Below, in pieces: positions 12,340 to 23,230 of a DNA stretch of 64,000 nucleotides. Origin of the DNA: Cymodocea nodosa. Taxonomy: Eukaryota > Streptophyta > Magnoliopsida > Alismatales > Cymodoceaceae. A program made the translations under genes and the position numbers. Numbering within the stretch: the first letter of the stretch is position 1; the number at the start of each line of letters is the position of its first letter. The stretch is from NCBI GenBank assembly GCA_036874045.1, contig CM072336.1, forward strand, positions 21,899,501 through 21,963,500. Direction: 5' to 3'. The notes beneath the pieces were generated by a model. That model was not told where the DNA came from, did not search any database, and saw only the letters and a list, made by a program, of their open reading frames with translations.

Positions 12340-14376
12340 TGTTTAAAATGAAAAAGTGCATAATATTAACGGTTAAATGATGGTTAATTGCATAATATTT
12401 AGCTTATCATATGAAAATTAAGCTATTATATTATAATTGCACTATTATATATTTTAATGAAAGAATCTGCATAATTTCAAGAAATTAATATTAATTTAGT
12501 ACATTTCTAGACTATCGATAAATTGCAGACTGTGAAATTCTAAAGTATCCAAATTTTCTGTTATTTCAGAGAGTTATGTTTAATGTATCGAACATTTATG
12601 TTTTAAAGAATATTTTATAATTTCCTAAAGTACACGTGTTTAAACCATAATGCATGACTTAAGTGGATTTTTGGTAAATTATCTGTTAACTATCCGAAAT
12701 GCATCTGGACATCGGATAGTTAAGTTCGTAAGTGTTCGAAATATTTGAACTTGTTAAGTTAAAATTATACGTGTTGAATTTAAATGCTTTAGTATATCAC
12801 GTGAGATGCAATTGTTTAACTCATTAAGTTAGCATAACTATACGCGTTGAGTTACATGAATACACATTAAAGTAACGTGTTATGTTAGCAGCTTATTTCT
12901 TTATTACACGTGTTTTATAGTTAAATCAACGAAGTAAGTTCGTTGAGTTATCTATAACTCCACAGACCATTTATTTTCTAATATGCCATTGTAGTAGTTA
13001 CAGAAATAGGACATTCGAAGGAAGATCACGATTGCACGTATCACGTAGGAATTCACTCGTGGAAGGGAGAAGAAATCACCATTGTTGATCTGAATGAAGA
13101 AAATCCGACCGATCATTTAAAGCAGAAGCAGTTACTACTGAAGAAATATAAAAGAAGAGGAGAAAAAACGAAGAAAGTGTGGTTGGAGGTGTGTGGCAGT
13201 GTGTGTAAAGGTGGAAGACCGCGCTAACTGTAGACAACGTCGGAAGTTCACTGAAGCATCCACACCATCACCAACATCACCAACATTACCATAATCACCA
13301 ACCATCAGAGGTCTGTAAGGATACTTTTTTGATGTTAGGTCGATTCTGAGCCAAACACGGTGCCTGACAACCACTGTGAGGAGTGATCGCGTCGCGAGAA
13401 AAGTCATTTTCACCAAGCACTGACTCATATCTCAAGAGATCGTAAAACTTCAAGCCTTGGTTTGAGGTTGATGCCAATATGTTGAAGAAGAGATAATCTT
13501 GCAATTCTGGACTCGCGATTCTATAGGGAGAGGAGGCAGAATTGTAAGTGATTAAGTTTTCAGTAGTGTAATCACGTAACATGTAGTGACGGAAGTATTT
13601 ATTGTCGATAGAGATTTTTACATTTCACCTTTCACCTATTTTCATGAATATCTCAAAACAAAAATACCAAAAACAACTTATCTGAGTTTATATTTAGTAT
13701 TCAAGTGTTGTATTATTTGTTTTGTATTGTGATTAAAGTTATTATTGTTAGTATTGTGAATGTTTTGTGTTTGTTTGATTCAGAAAATAGAAAATAGTAT
13801 TACAAATTATTGAAATTGATTGTTCTAGATAATTAAATATTTTAATGGTTACTATTTGAAATATTTGAATGTTAGTGTTGCTTAATGATAAATCTAATAT
13901 TCACTAGCATTAAAGAGCTCAATTGATGTTATTTACAATCTGTGGAACCGCCCAATGCTTGGCTGAATTCCTCTGTAAATAATAGTATTAAACTGAAAAG
14001 ATAAGCTTGTGGAATTAACTTAAGTCCACGAGATTAGTCTGTTATGTTAACTGTAACTGAACAGAGGGATTACTGAACACATTAAGTATATTATAAAAAA
14101 TAGAACAGTACACAATTCTTACTTAATTTCTCTATGGGATCGATCTATACTTGCACACAAATACAATATACACTATGCACTTGCAGTTAAAATACAAATT
14201 AGAATTAATATCTAATTTGTGTGAAAGGTTGTTTGTTTACTTCTAAAAAGGAATTAATGATAAGCATAAAGACAAATTAACTAAGTTAAAAATAGAAGTT
14301 AACAAATACAAGTTATTTAATGTTGTTGCTTGGGAACCAATACAAGTTCTCTAGTACTACCTAAGCAACCTGAACA
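12340..14376 (+). repeat. Solo LTR B (second LTR family)
   Basis: It begins TGTTTAAAATGAAAAAGTGC and ends CAACCTGAACA, flanked by perfect 5-bp duplications GTGCA (12335-12339 and 14377-14381). It is 2037 bp long with no internal region. It is colinear with the LTR at 61664-63907 and opposite to solo LTR A. The region 12540-12760 carries repeats of the TAACTATCCGAAATGCATCT / CATCGGATAGTTAAG type. Minus-strand open frames at 13135-13582 are discussed as a finding rather than called genes. Confidence 0.85.
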
Positions 14377-14659
14377 GTGCATAAGAGGAATCTACATAAA
14401 ATTTGAAAACAAAAGCCTATATAATTTCTAAGAACTAGAAGATTTTCAAGAAATGTAACTGAGCAATATTCTTTTACTTGCCCAATTTCTAAAAATATAT
14501 TGCTTATTACCAAGCAACCGAATGGAGTTGTTTAAGCAACCCACACAATGGTTGATCTCATACAATTGATTCCCTTTATTTTCTATTTTGGTTATGTAGA
14601 AATGTATCATTCCTTGGAAGCTTGTCACATGTTTTATGAATTATTACTCAATTGTTTAA

Positions 14660-14840
14660 CTTGAATGTTTTTAGTGAAGTACTTATGGAAAATCTTGATA
14701 CTAATAAGAAACTTGAACAAAGCTTTGTCAATTAGAATAGTAGAAAAAGTTGTTTTTCTAAACTCTTACATATAAGAAAAAGATGAAATAGGAGTTGAAG
14801 ACCATAATCAAAAAATAGAATTTCCTAACACATTTTAAAG
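14660..14840 (+). pseudogene. Harbinger ORF1 (Myb/SANT-like) trace inside the TIR element
   Basis: The plus strand gives MENLDTNKKLEQSFVN, then NSRKSCFSKLLHIRKR, with a stop where a Trp codon is expected. It resembles MENLENNEKLKRSYVNWNSQ at about 41860-41920, the start of the ORF1 remnant of another Harbinger copy in this window. The match is short and the call rests on that pairwise similarity only. Confidence 0.4.
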
Positions 14841-15336
14841 ATAATGAACTACATATTATTGGTAGTGGTCAAGAACAAAGAAAAACAATAACAAATCAAA
14901 TAATGCAATAATGTCTCAATCTATGTAGTATAATCGTCAATATTAAATCATGAACTATATTTTGTATTTTCTTTATTTAAGAGTTTGTCGTGGAATATTT
15001 GTAACAATAGAAGATATGACTTTGCATTTCATTCTTTTAATTTACTTCTATTTCATTATTATATTTCAATATTTTTATTTATGTTTTTTAAGATTTATGA
15101 TCATAAATAATTAAAATATATATTTTATGATTATTAAATTATATAATGTCATTAATTTATTTTTAATTTCAAATATATATTATAAATAAATTAAGAAAAA
15201 AATTTCAACAACTATATAATTTTTCTTTCCATCAATGGCACAAGCACTTTCAAATTTTACTTTCTTTCTAATTCCAAACTTTTCAAACTTTCTATTTCTT
15301 GACTTTTTTGACTTTTTAGGTGATACAAACGGACCC

Positions 15337-15430
15337 TTAATACATAGGTTATAAATATTAGGATTTTTCTACTAGATGAATTTATCTTTCTTGAAATGTT
15401 CTTTTTGTTGAATTATTTGTAGTTCGTTAA
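15337..15430 (+). pseudogene. Ty1/copia integrase remnant, continuation
   Basis: Directly after the right end of the TIR element the copia reading resumes as YIGYKYLDFSTR (stop) IYLS (stop) NVLFVE, the segment that in copia follows FLGY.....GY.CLD..T.RIY.SRHV.FDE. Together with the part ending at 8689 it forms one interrupted integrase/RT-linker region. Confidence 0.7.
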
Positions 15431-17220
15431 TAGTTACTAGCTATAATAGAAGGAAACCATGTTATTTGTTTATGCCTTAAATACAACATAACAAGATGAC
15501 TTGAACAAGACAAGATTTAAGCTCTATTCAACTGACAAACTTGCAAAGAGGAGAGTGACTTACTAAGCTCTAGATGCCTAGGGAAAGCATTTGATGCTCC
15601 AGAAACCCAATAATAGATTGAGAGCACTCAACATTTTGTTCATTTGCTAGGCACAAAAAAATTATTAGTGTGATTGACCCAACATGATGGGATCATGCTC
15701 TAGTGTCTCGAAAACAAAGAGGAGATCAACAATGACATAGATAGGAGATTGTGTGGTCAATGCAACGAACAAATTAAGAGTTTTTACCTACACAAGGAAA
15801 GATAGATGAATTATGGAAATTAGAGGATGTCGTAGAGAAGACACAAGTGAGAAGTTGAAGGAAGGATTCTTTAAACTCTTAGACCATAGGAGATTCGAAA
15901 GTTGAAAATACAATTTATTTATACTTGAAAAAGTTGAAAATTTATTTTTAACTTTCTCAAATGACACAAAAGTTAGAGTAGTACAAGAATGAGAAATCAT
16001 GGAAGTCTAGTAGAATAAAGACAAGATGCAAGAGTCTCCCAAGAACCAATATTGCAAGGCCAATAAGAAATCATATGGTTTGCTTGTTTGCATCATCCAT
16101 GAAGGTAGACATTCCAGATCTTGCAAGCATGAAACAAGCATTAGGTGAAGTCACTTCAAGGCTTTCGGGCTCCAATATTTATGAGCAAGGTGTTGGTAGT
16201 CTTAGTTTGTTAGTCTCATCCTTTGTTACACCTTGGTTTTTAGTGTCTTCTAACTTTGTACATAAAATGATGAGTTGACAAGCAACTTGCTTCTCTTCCA
16301 CTTTATATGCTTATTAAGATCACATGTAATTTTTAAAACCTACCAACTTCAAGCCACTATTTTCAGTAGGGTTCTTGGTTACATGAACTGACCTTATTAT
16401 TGGCCCTTTTTACTGACAACCACTATATGCTAGCAACATGCTTGTAATCTTTAACACCATAATCCTAAGTGGCATGGATGAAATTAGCTATGTCGAATCC
16501 CCACCTATATATGAGTCTATGCAGATCAAGGAAGAAGGTGCTTCATGTTTCTAACATTATTGAAGGCAATGTGAGAGTCTATGTGTTCAGCCCGCTTCAA
16601 GGAGAGAGCATTATAAGACACTTGAAAAAATTGTCATGTGACGTAGGATACCATATTGAAACACTTAGATCACCATTTCTTTGTTTTGATGCTAGCTAGT
16701 ATGGTACAATACTAATGGTGGATCTTGTAAATGAGACTTCCCTAAGGGGATTGAGAAACTAAAGGCTAATATCTTAAATCATGGGATGGAACTTAATGTA
16801 TACTTAGTGTGGCATAATGTGAGCTCCATGGTAACAATGACTGTTTTTTTTTCAATGACAACACAAGGAGTTGGTGGACTCCAATCATTGGAGATGCAAA
16901 TATCCCTACCATAAACAATCTTTTGGCATCATTTAGTATTGCTTTTGGTGGAACATTTTTGAAAGGAGATTTTTCCATGGTTGGTGAGTAGAGTCACCAT
17001 GCTTGTTACTAACATAGTGATTCATGGAGGAGTTACATTCACAATTTCTAGTTACAAGATAACTCAGAAGTCAATCCTAATTTTTTCACAATTTCTAATT
17101 TCTCTGTGTTATTTCATTAATACCTCACTAAACATATAACTGTCGAAAAATATATCACATGAGTTAACATAATTTTAGACAATTATGTGACCTGCTTAGA
17201 AGTCAAAAGGTAGCACATGA
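15431..17220. other. Unassigned region with short open frames
   Basis: Base composition is less AT-rich than the neighbours in places. Open frames of 67 codons (16075-16278) and 76 codons (16469-16699) on the plus strand, and 61-70 codons on the minus strand, are the longest. I do not recognise any family in them. The region lies between a copia remnant and a Harbinger remnant, so it is most likely decayed mobile DNA, but no ends, PBS or domain could be identified. Confidence 0.35.
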
Positions 17221-17224
17221 TAGT

Positions 17225-18672
17225 CAAGATATAAATATTGAGGAGAAATTAACAATATTTCTTATCATAGTTAATCAAAACCAATGATATGAGGTTATAA
17301 TTGAGCATTTTCATCATTCTGCTTAGACAGTTAGCACATATTTCAATGATATTGTAAATACTATTTGTAGATTACATGATTTACTTACAATAAAATTTTC
17401 ATCGTCAACACCAAATAGAATTTGAAATGATCCAAATGTCTTCTTATATTTTAAGATAAAATGTAAATTTTATTATCTTTTATATTTCTTTCATAGTATT
17501 TTTTTTATAAATTTAACATTATATTATTAACATTGTATATGATTTTTCAATTTAGGATTGCATTAGTGTTATTAACGGTACACATGCCAATGTCATAATT
17601 AATGGATAAGAAAATGCTAGATATAAGAATAAGAAAGAAGAATTAATGTAAAATATATTTGCAACTTGTAATTTCAACATAAAAATTATATACATGATTG
17701 TAAGATGGAAAAGATCAACTACAAATGTTAAGATATTACAAGATGCTACTTCTAGATCACATGAACTTCAAGTCTCACCTTATATGACGTTACTTTAGTT
17801 TACATTATTTTTTAAAATAAATATTGAATTTGATGAAGTGCTAAATATTATGTATATTATGTAGATAAATATTATTTGATAGATGCAAACTTCTTAAATC
17901 ATCCAAATTTTATTTCTTCGTTTCAAGGTGATAGATATCATCTATTAAAATATGATCAGAATCAAATTCTAAATAATACAATAGAGAATTTTAATTATAA
18001 ACATTCACAATTAAGAAATGTAATTATACATACATTTAAAGTGATTAAACATCATTTTACAATTTTACAAAATTACATGTCATATCCATTTGAGATATAA
18101 GTTAAAATTATTTTAACATATTTTCTTCTCCATAATTTCATTAGAATAGAATGAAAAGACTTACTTGAAGATGTAACAAATGAATTCGTTAAAAAAAATG
18201 TTGATATTTTATAATGTTGAAGAATAAAACATAAATTATAGTAATAATCTAAGTGTAAAACAAAGAAAAAGAATAACTGATAGAAAATAGAAACAAATTA
18301 TGTATTCTATATGAAAAAAAAATAATATGTAGCATATTTTATTTTGTTGAAGATTACTTGTAATAAAATATAATTATGATAAAAAGTTATTTCAAGTAAT
18401 GCATATTGTAAATAAGTTATTTGACATGTTACGTTGATATTTAATACATTATTAATATTTATTATATTATTTAAAATATTACCTTTTAAGTTGATAATAA
18501 TTTCACTTTTTATTATTTAATATTTTAAAAATTGTTAAAAAATACATTTCCTAACTTACACAAATGTTAAAATTTTCTTATTATGTCCTGTTATTTTTCA
18601 TTATTTTCATTTTCCATCTTTCCAAATATTTTCTATCATTTCATTTTCCAATAAAAAATGTACACAAACACC
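17225..18672 (+). pseudogene. PIF/Harbinger transposase remnant with all three catalytic residues lost
   Basis: Aligning by eye with the copy at 50434-51747: INIEEKLTIFLIIVNQNQ (about 17235), STYFNDIVNTICRLH (about 17335), a diverged intron, DCISVINGTHANVIING (about 17555), ATCNFNIKIIYMI, TTNVKILQDAT, then NFLNHPNFISSFQGDRYHLL and NFNYKHSQLRNVIIHTFKVI up to MSYPFEI (18100). The DDE triad is gone: IDGTH reads INGTH, ADARIL reads TNVKIL, and the ERTFG glutamate reads Ile. Many stops are present. The right end TGTACACAAACACC at about 18672 followed by TTTA looks like a Harbinger terminus. No left end was found. Confidence 0.75.
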
Positions 18673-18908
18673 TTTAAGGAATCAAACAAAATTTAACCAA
18701 CAGGATTTTAGATAAGATTTCAAAAACACGAAGGATTCTCATCAACAAATTAAATTACATCGAAAACACTCATTAAATAAAACTAACTTTAAAATAATTG
18801 GTATAAAAAGGTGTTTCCAATTTCTGCATGAATAAGATAGGTTCTTATAACACAGCAACATATGAATTCAAAAAAAAACAACAAATTAAGGTGGAAATCC
18901 AATCGTTC

Positions 18909-19406
18909 TTACAGATCAGCGTCTGGCAGGGGGTTCTTGAAAGCTTCCAGAATCTTCTCCCCAATGTTGCTCAGGCCATTCTGGAGATAACTCACAAGTC
19001 CCTCCCTCGTCCACCCCACCACCGGCTCTGCCTCGAACGACCACTCGAGCCGACACCCTCCGCCGTCCTCCGTCGTCACCGACAAGGTCGCGACGTACCT
19101 CCCGAACCCCATGTTGCCGCCAACGACCTCGTAGGTGTACCTCCTCCCGACGTGGTCGATGGCCAGCAGCCTCTCCTCCACCCAGAAAGTCGTCTCTCCG
19201 CCACCGGGGTCAGGGACGGGCGGAGCGGTGCAGCGGCGGACGCAGCCGGGGGCCCCGTCCGTACCGTCGACGAGACGGCAGTCGGCAACGGTGGGGAGGA
19301 GGGTGTGGATTTCGCAGTAGTGCTTGATGAGGGACCACGCTTGGTCCGGCGTTGCCCTAGCGAGGGTTGACTCGGCCCTCCCGCCCCACTTCTCTTGCTC
19401 CTCCAT
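18909..19406 (-). CDS. Lachrymatory-factor-synthase-like protein (START/Bet v 1-like fold)
   Basis: A 165-residue, single-exon, intact frame whose first in-frame ATG follows a GC-rich leader. Seen in sequence: an N-terminal helix-type segment (WGGRAESTLARATPDQAW, residues 7-24), YCEIHTLLPTVADCRLVDG (30-48), GAPGCVRRC (51-59), WVEERLLAIDHVGRRYTYEV (75-94), GFGRYVATLSV (100-110), LEWSFEAEPVVGW (120-132) and a long C-terminal helix ending LSNIGEKILEAF (145-156). This order is that of the plant LFS-like/PYR-like lipid-binding superfamily, usually 150-180 residues. In onion LFS an Arg and a Glu are catalytic; the nearest counterparts here are probably Arg57 and Glu77 or Glu78 (inference). Outside Allium such proteins have no proven lachrymatory role, and the ligand is unknown. 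Codon third positions are strongly G/C, unlike all flanking DNA. It is probably cytosolic: no signal peptide or membrane segment is visible. Confidence 0.88.
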   Translation of the reverse strand: MEEQEKWGGRAESTLARATPDQAWSLIKHYCEIHTLLPTVADCRLVDGTDGAPGCVRRCTAPPVPDPGGGETTFWVEERLLAIDHVGRRYTYEVVGGNMGFGRYVATLSVTTEDGGGCRLEWSFEAEPVVGWTREGLVSYLQNGLSNIGEKILEAFKNPLPDADL

Positions 19407-20400
19407 TCCGACGAGGTGGTGAAAGAAGAGCCGGAAAGGTGGAAGGTGATCCTTCCACTTTTGTAATATTTGTTTGCAATTTTCTAATTAATAATGGCAT
19501 TTGACATTTTCTAATAAATAATGTGAGATTCCTTTTGTCGGATGACTTTATTATATTATTTTTATTTACTAACCTTTTTCATTCTAATCTTTTCTTTCGA
19601 TTGATCTACTTGCCATTATTTTCTTTTTATTGTTTTTAAATTATTTGGAATAATAAACGTAATGTTATTTTTAGAAGTTCTTTTCTAAATATTATTTCGA
19701 TATTCAACAATATCATTGATCTTACTTCTTTTTTATTAGATAATATGTCTATAGGTATTAGAAGAGAAAATTTATCTAAAGTACAGTTTATCTAGATTAA
19801 GTGACATGATGCCTTAACATATCCTCCCGCATCTATAATAGAGACTATTAATTCTTTTATTAGTACTTTTGTTTATGGTAATGCTATAAATAAAAAATTA
19901 AGTTAACATTATTGATGAAAACATAATAATGAGAATTAAAAGAGGAGGGTTGTGCATAAGGAAAAGAAAAAAAAAAAGTGAAGAAAAATGATGAAAAAAT
20001 GTGACGTGTGTGTTTGACATAAAATGATAAAAAACTTCAATTACTTTAATCGTCACTTTTTAGAGAAAATTTTATAATAAGAAATATAGTTGTTCTCTTT
20101 TTCAAGTTAGAATGTTTAAAAGTGACAAAAAATGAGAAAAAAGAAGAAGAAAAAGAGAAAATATAATTTGTTAAATTCATATGTTAAAAAAATAAAATAA
20201 TAATAATTATTATTATAATAATAAATTTTTACAATAATGTATAATATACTATTACGAAAAATATAAATATTTATAATTTTTTCATAAATTTCAGATGTTT
20301 ATAAATATTTTTATGTTATTTATTTATATTTTATTATATTTATTACTTTTTTACTTTCTACTTTTTTGATGACTCTACAATTTTCTTTATCATCACTTTT
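19407..20400. other. Upstream region of the LFS-like gene, AT-rich
   Basis: The first 50 bases upstream of the ATG stay GC-rich, as a 5' leader would, and then the sequence turns sharply AT-rich. A TTATTAATTA stretch at about 19480-19495 could serve as a TATA region for the minus-strand gene, but there is no way to prove it here. The rest is low-complexity A/T with no open frame. Confidence 0.35.
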
Positions 20401-20456
20401 TAAATTTTCTAGCACTTTTTTTTTTTCTATTACTTTTTAGATACACAAACGGATTA
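20401..20456 (+). repeat. Terminal end of a Harbinger/MITE-type element
   Basis: CTTTTTAGATACACAAACGGA (last 20 bases end at 20453) followed by TTA (20454-20456) closely resembles the proven right end of the TIR element at 15310-15339 (CTTTTTAGGTGATACAAACG, GACCC, TTA). The AT-rich body to the left, about 20000-20450, contains repeated AAAAGTGA/TCACTTTTT segments in inverted orientation, as in a MITE. The partner end was not located with confidence. Confidence 0.4.
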
Positions 20457-21304
20457 TAATTATCTATGAATCATCTTTGATTTTATTTGTCATTTTGCTT
20501 CTTTCTTGCTTGTAGTCATTTTGTTTTTTTCTAGCTTGTATCTCTACAATCTTTTTTTTAAACTTCTCTTTCAAATATGATTACACAATTGGGATGATTT
20601 TAATACCACTATCCTTTAACTTTAAAAATAAAAAAAAAACTCTAGTTACGATACCACATTCAAAAGCAAGAGGCAAGAAAAATACCTAAGGAAGAGCATT
20701 AAACAAGAAACAAAGAGCGAAAAGGAGGCAATTAATTCCCATCTCAAAAAAATCAATAAAAATTAACTTCTAGAAAGACTATGAAAACATTGTCCTACAA
20801 TTTCAATAATGTTGTTATAAATTTTTATACTTGCAAAATTATAACTAAAAAACTAAAAAGCTCTAATCCAAATTATAGTCTGAAATGCAAGTGGAAGTGT
20901 AATGCATACACCAAAAACTTTCACATAACTCTAACTTAGAGAAGTCTAGAAATACAGTAAGAACATGCCACTTGATCAGATCCATGTCATCCGTTCTTTT
21001 GGAATCTATTCTGTAGGAAAGGTAAGGACCCTTATTTATAAGATAATGGCTAAAATTTAGAAACAAGCACCAAAGCTTCCCACTAAAGTTCTCGTGTGTG
21101 TCGACCACACTTTCCTTCTTTACTTTTTTTTCAAATTAAGAAAGGATCTGTGTATTTGGAATTGGTTAGAATTAGATTTGTCAAAATTTAATTTCTCAAT
21201 TTTCAAGTGTTTATGTATTTTAGAATTCTTAGAATTTAATTCCAACAAAATCTAGATATAAAAACTCATTTCAAAAGGGGTCAGCCCTAAATCTTTTATC
21301 ACTC
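20457..21304. other. AT-rich spacer, no gene recognised
   Basis: No open frame looks coding; the longest is 81 codons on the minus strand and has no recognisable domain. The stretch 21137-21270 contains AATTCTTAGAATTTAATTCC-like inverted words similar in style to 33107-33255, possibly a decayed MITE family. Confidence 0.35.
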
Positions 21305-21659
21305 AAGGCTTGTTTTGTGCATTTGAAATTTATAGAATTTGAATTTTATAGTAACAGAAAGAAAATATCAAAAAATTACAAAAAGTGACAAAAAGAAAAG
21401 TTACAGAAATTAATAAAAAGTTAACAAAAAAACATAAGTATTTGCACAATCTAGAAAGTAACATAAATTGATGGAAAGTAATAGAATATAATAGAAAAAT
21501 TTTGATTAGACTAAACTCTTTATTTAATCACTTTGAAGTAAAGATTTAGTTTATATATATATATTTTAGATCATTATATATATATATATAATAGAATGTA
21601 TCATTTTATTTTAATCTAGATGTAATTACTTTTTCAACTATTTTATTTGTACTTTCATA

Positions 21660-21842
21660 AGTTTGTTTATAATGATAAAATGATTTTTATGATTTATAAT
21701 GATAAAATATGATTCTTAAGATAAAATATGATTGTTATGATTTATGGTGATAAAATATGATTTTTAAGATAAAAGATAATAAAATATGATTTTTATAATT
21801 TATGATGATAAAATATGATTTTTATGGTAAAAGATGATAATC
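21660..21842. repeat. AT-rich minisatellite
   Basis: About five imperfect units of 35-45 bp are made from GATAAAATATGATTTTTATG and ATTTATGATG, with variants ending TTAAG or TATGG. The array begins immediately downstream (in minus-strand reading) of the GIIDGTH codons of the Harbinger transposase, replacing the rest of that exon. Confidence 0.75.
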
Positions 21843-21851
21843 CTATTTGTT

Positions 21852-22460
21852 AATGTGTACCATCAATAATACCTATATAATCCTATTTGCACCAAAAATA
21901 AATACAATTAATATTTAAATGAATAACATCAAATAAGGCTATGTAAAATAAAGGTTGAAGTATTTACCTTGAAGTATAGATAAACATTTAACTCATTTTA
22001 AATTTGAGTGTATGTAGCCAATCATGTTTAATTAAAAGCATATCACCTATTTTCAAGATAGCATTGATCATTTTATTAAAATATGTACTAAAGTTCATGT
22101 TGAGCAATGGAAACACTCTCTAGTTACTTAATATCTCTGATTTTGTCTAACTGTTACTAAAAAAATTGTAAGTTTCTCCTCTATAGTCATATTTCTAATA
22201 TCTGATATATTTTTGTATTTCTTAATAAACTATAAAATTGTGAAAAAATATATTGGCTCATATGATATATCTTTCTACAATTATATACTTGATATGGTAA
22301 TAAATGATCTAATAATATTTATATATATTTTATTCCTTCCCTATTGTATATAGGAGTAGTAGATGCTTCAACTCTACTTGCAACAATTCCTTATAGAAAT
22401 TGTCATGTTGCCATTAACAACTTTCTTTTTTTCTTTCTTCATTCTTCCTCCTCATTAATA
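21852..22460 (-). pseudogene. Harbinger transposase N-terminal half
   Basis: The minus strand gives LLDHLLPYQVYNCRKIYHMS, then FYSLLRNTKIYQ, NMTIEEKLTIFLVTVRQNQR, VTRECFHCST, HILIK, and after a decayed intron GIIDGTH. These line up in order with LLDLSLPHQVYNCRKIYRMS, ISVEEKFAMFLVTVGQNQR and AIDGTH of the copy at 50434-51747. The first catalytic Asp is present; the segments with the second Asp and the Glu are missing and replaced by a minisatellite. Confidence 0.7.
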
Positions 22461-22764
22461 ATTAAAAGACTTCATAACTTTCTATTCCTACATCTGTACA
22501 TGTAGAGAATATGAGCATATGAATAATAAAGTATAAAATTAATTAAGTCTATTCATACCACATGAAACATAACACATGCAATCATGAAGGAAGAAAACAT
22601 ATCAAATGAATTAACAAAATTTATATCACAACTACCATAAAAGGAAAGAACATTTGAAATTAAAATTATTTGTTACAACATAGAAGACAAAGGAAGCTAA
22701 CAAAGTCCATATGATAAACTTAAACCCTAATGCAAAAAAGAAACACATCATTTCAAGTTAAACA

Positions 22765-23230
22765 TTAACTATGACATTCTCATGTTATTTGGTAGATGCC
22801 TAAATTGATTCCTCTTTAATTTTATCTCTAATAAATGCATCATCTTATACTTCTCTTCTTCTGTAAGATCTGAAAGTAAAAGTAAGATTGTCATAAAATC
22901 GTCTTCTTCACTCTTTTCTTTCTGAAAATTCCATCTTCTTCTCTATGTAAGTCATTTTCTTCTCTTACATACATTAGTGAATGTCATCTTCTTCTCTTTC
23001 ATACATTCTATAAAAATCATTTTCTCTTATTGCATATAAATAATAAAAGCCATCTTCTCTTATTGCATATGTTCTGTAAAAGTCATCTTCTCTTGTTGCA
23101 TATATTCTAGAGAAACCATCTTTTTCTCTTGCATTAAAACTATCTTCTCTTGTACTTGTGTCATACGCTCTATGTAAGTCATCTTCCTTATATTTTCTTC
23201 TATGTCATTTTTGAAATAATTCATAAGTGA
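22765..23230 (-). pseudogene. Harbinger ORF1 tail, duplicated copy 1
   Basis: The minus strand ends the ORF1 with EEDDFMTILLLLSDLTEEEK, then YKMMHLLEIKLKRNQF, resembling FEIEDLSMTNQYKATQLFQK of the copy at 49585-50151. To its right lie repeats of TTCTCTTATTGCATAT with AAAAGTCATC. The same sequence, from AAAGTAAAAGTAAGATTG to TTCATAAGTGA, occurs again at 25630-26110 on the other side of the inserted LTR retrotransposon. Confidence 0.6.

Larger units (their letters stand above)
8690..15336 (+). mobile_element. TIR transposon, PIF/Harbinger-like, non-autonomous, with two nested solo LTRs
   Basis: The left end reads GGTACTATTTGTCTCGTAGG; the right end, reverse-complemented, reads GGGTCCGTTTGTATCACCTA, and both run on into AAAGTCA. 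TTA stands immediately outside both ends (8687-8689 and 15337-15339), the target duplication typical of PIF/Harbinger. The copia integrase reading resumes directly after 15336, which proves the boundaries. Without the solo LTRs at 9053-10906 and 12340-14376 the element is about 2.7 kb. A weak remnant of a Harbinger ORF1 is visible near 14690. No transposase was recognised, so it depended on other copies. Confidence 0.7.

Noticed and set aside
18828..19370. Plus-strand open frame of 180 codons over the LFS-like gene
   Set aside because: It is the antisense of a GC-rich gene, Pro/Arg/Gly-rich with no domain. The minus-strand frame has the protein family signature.
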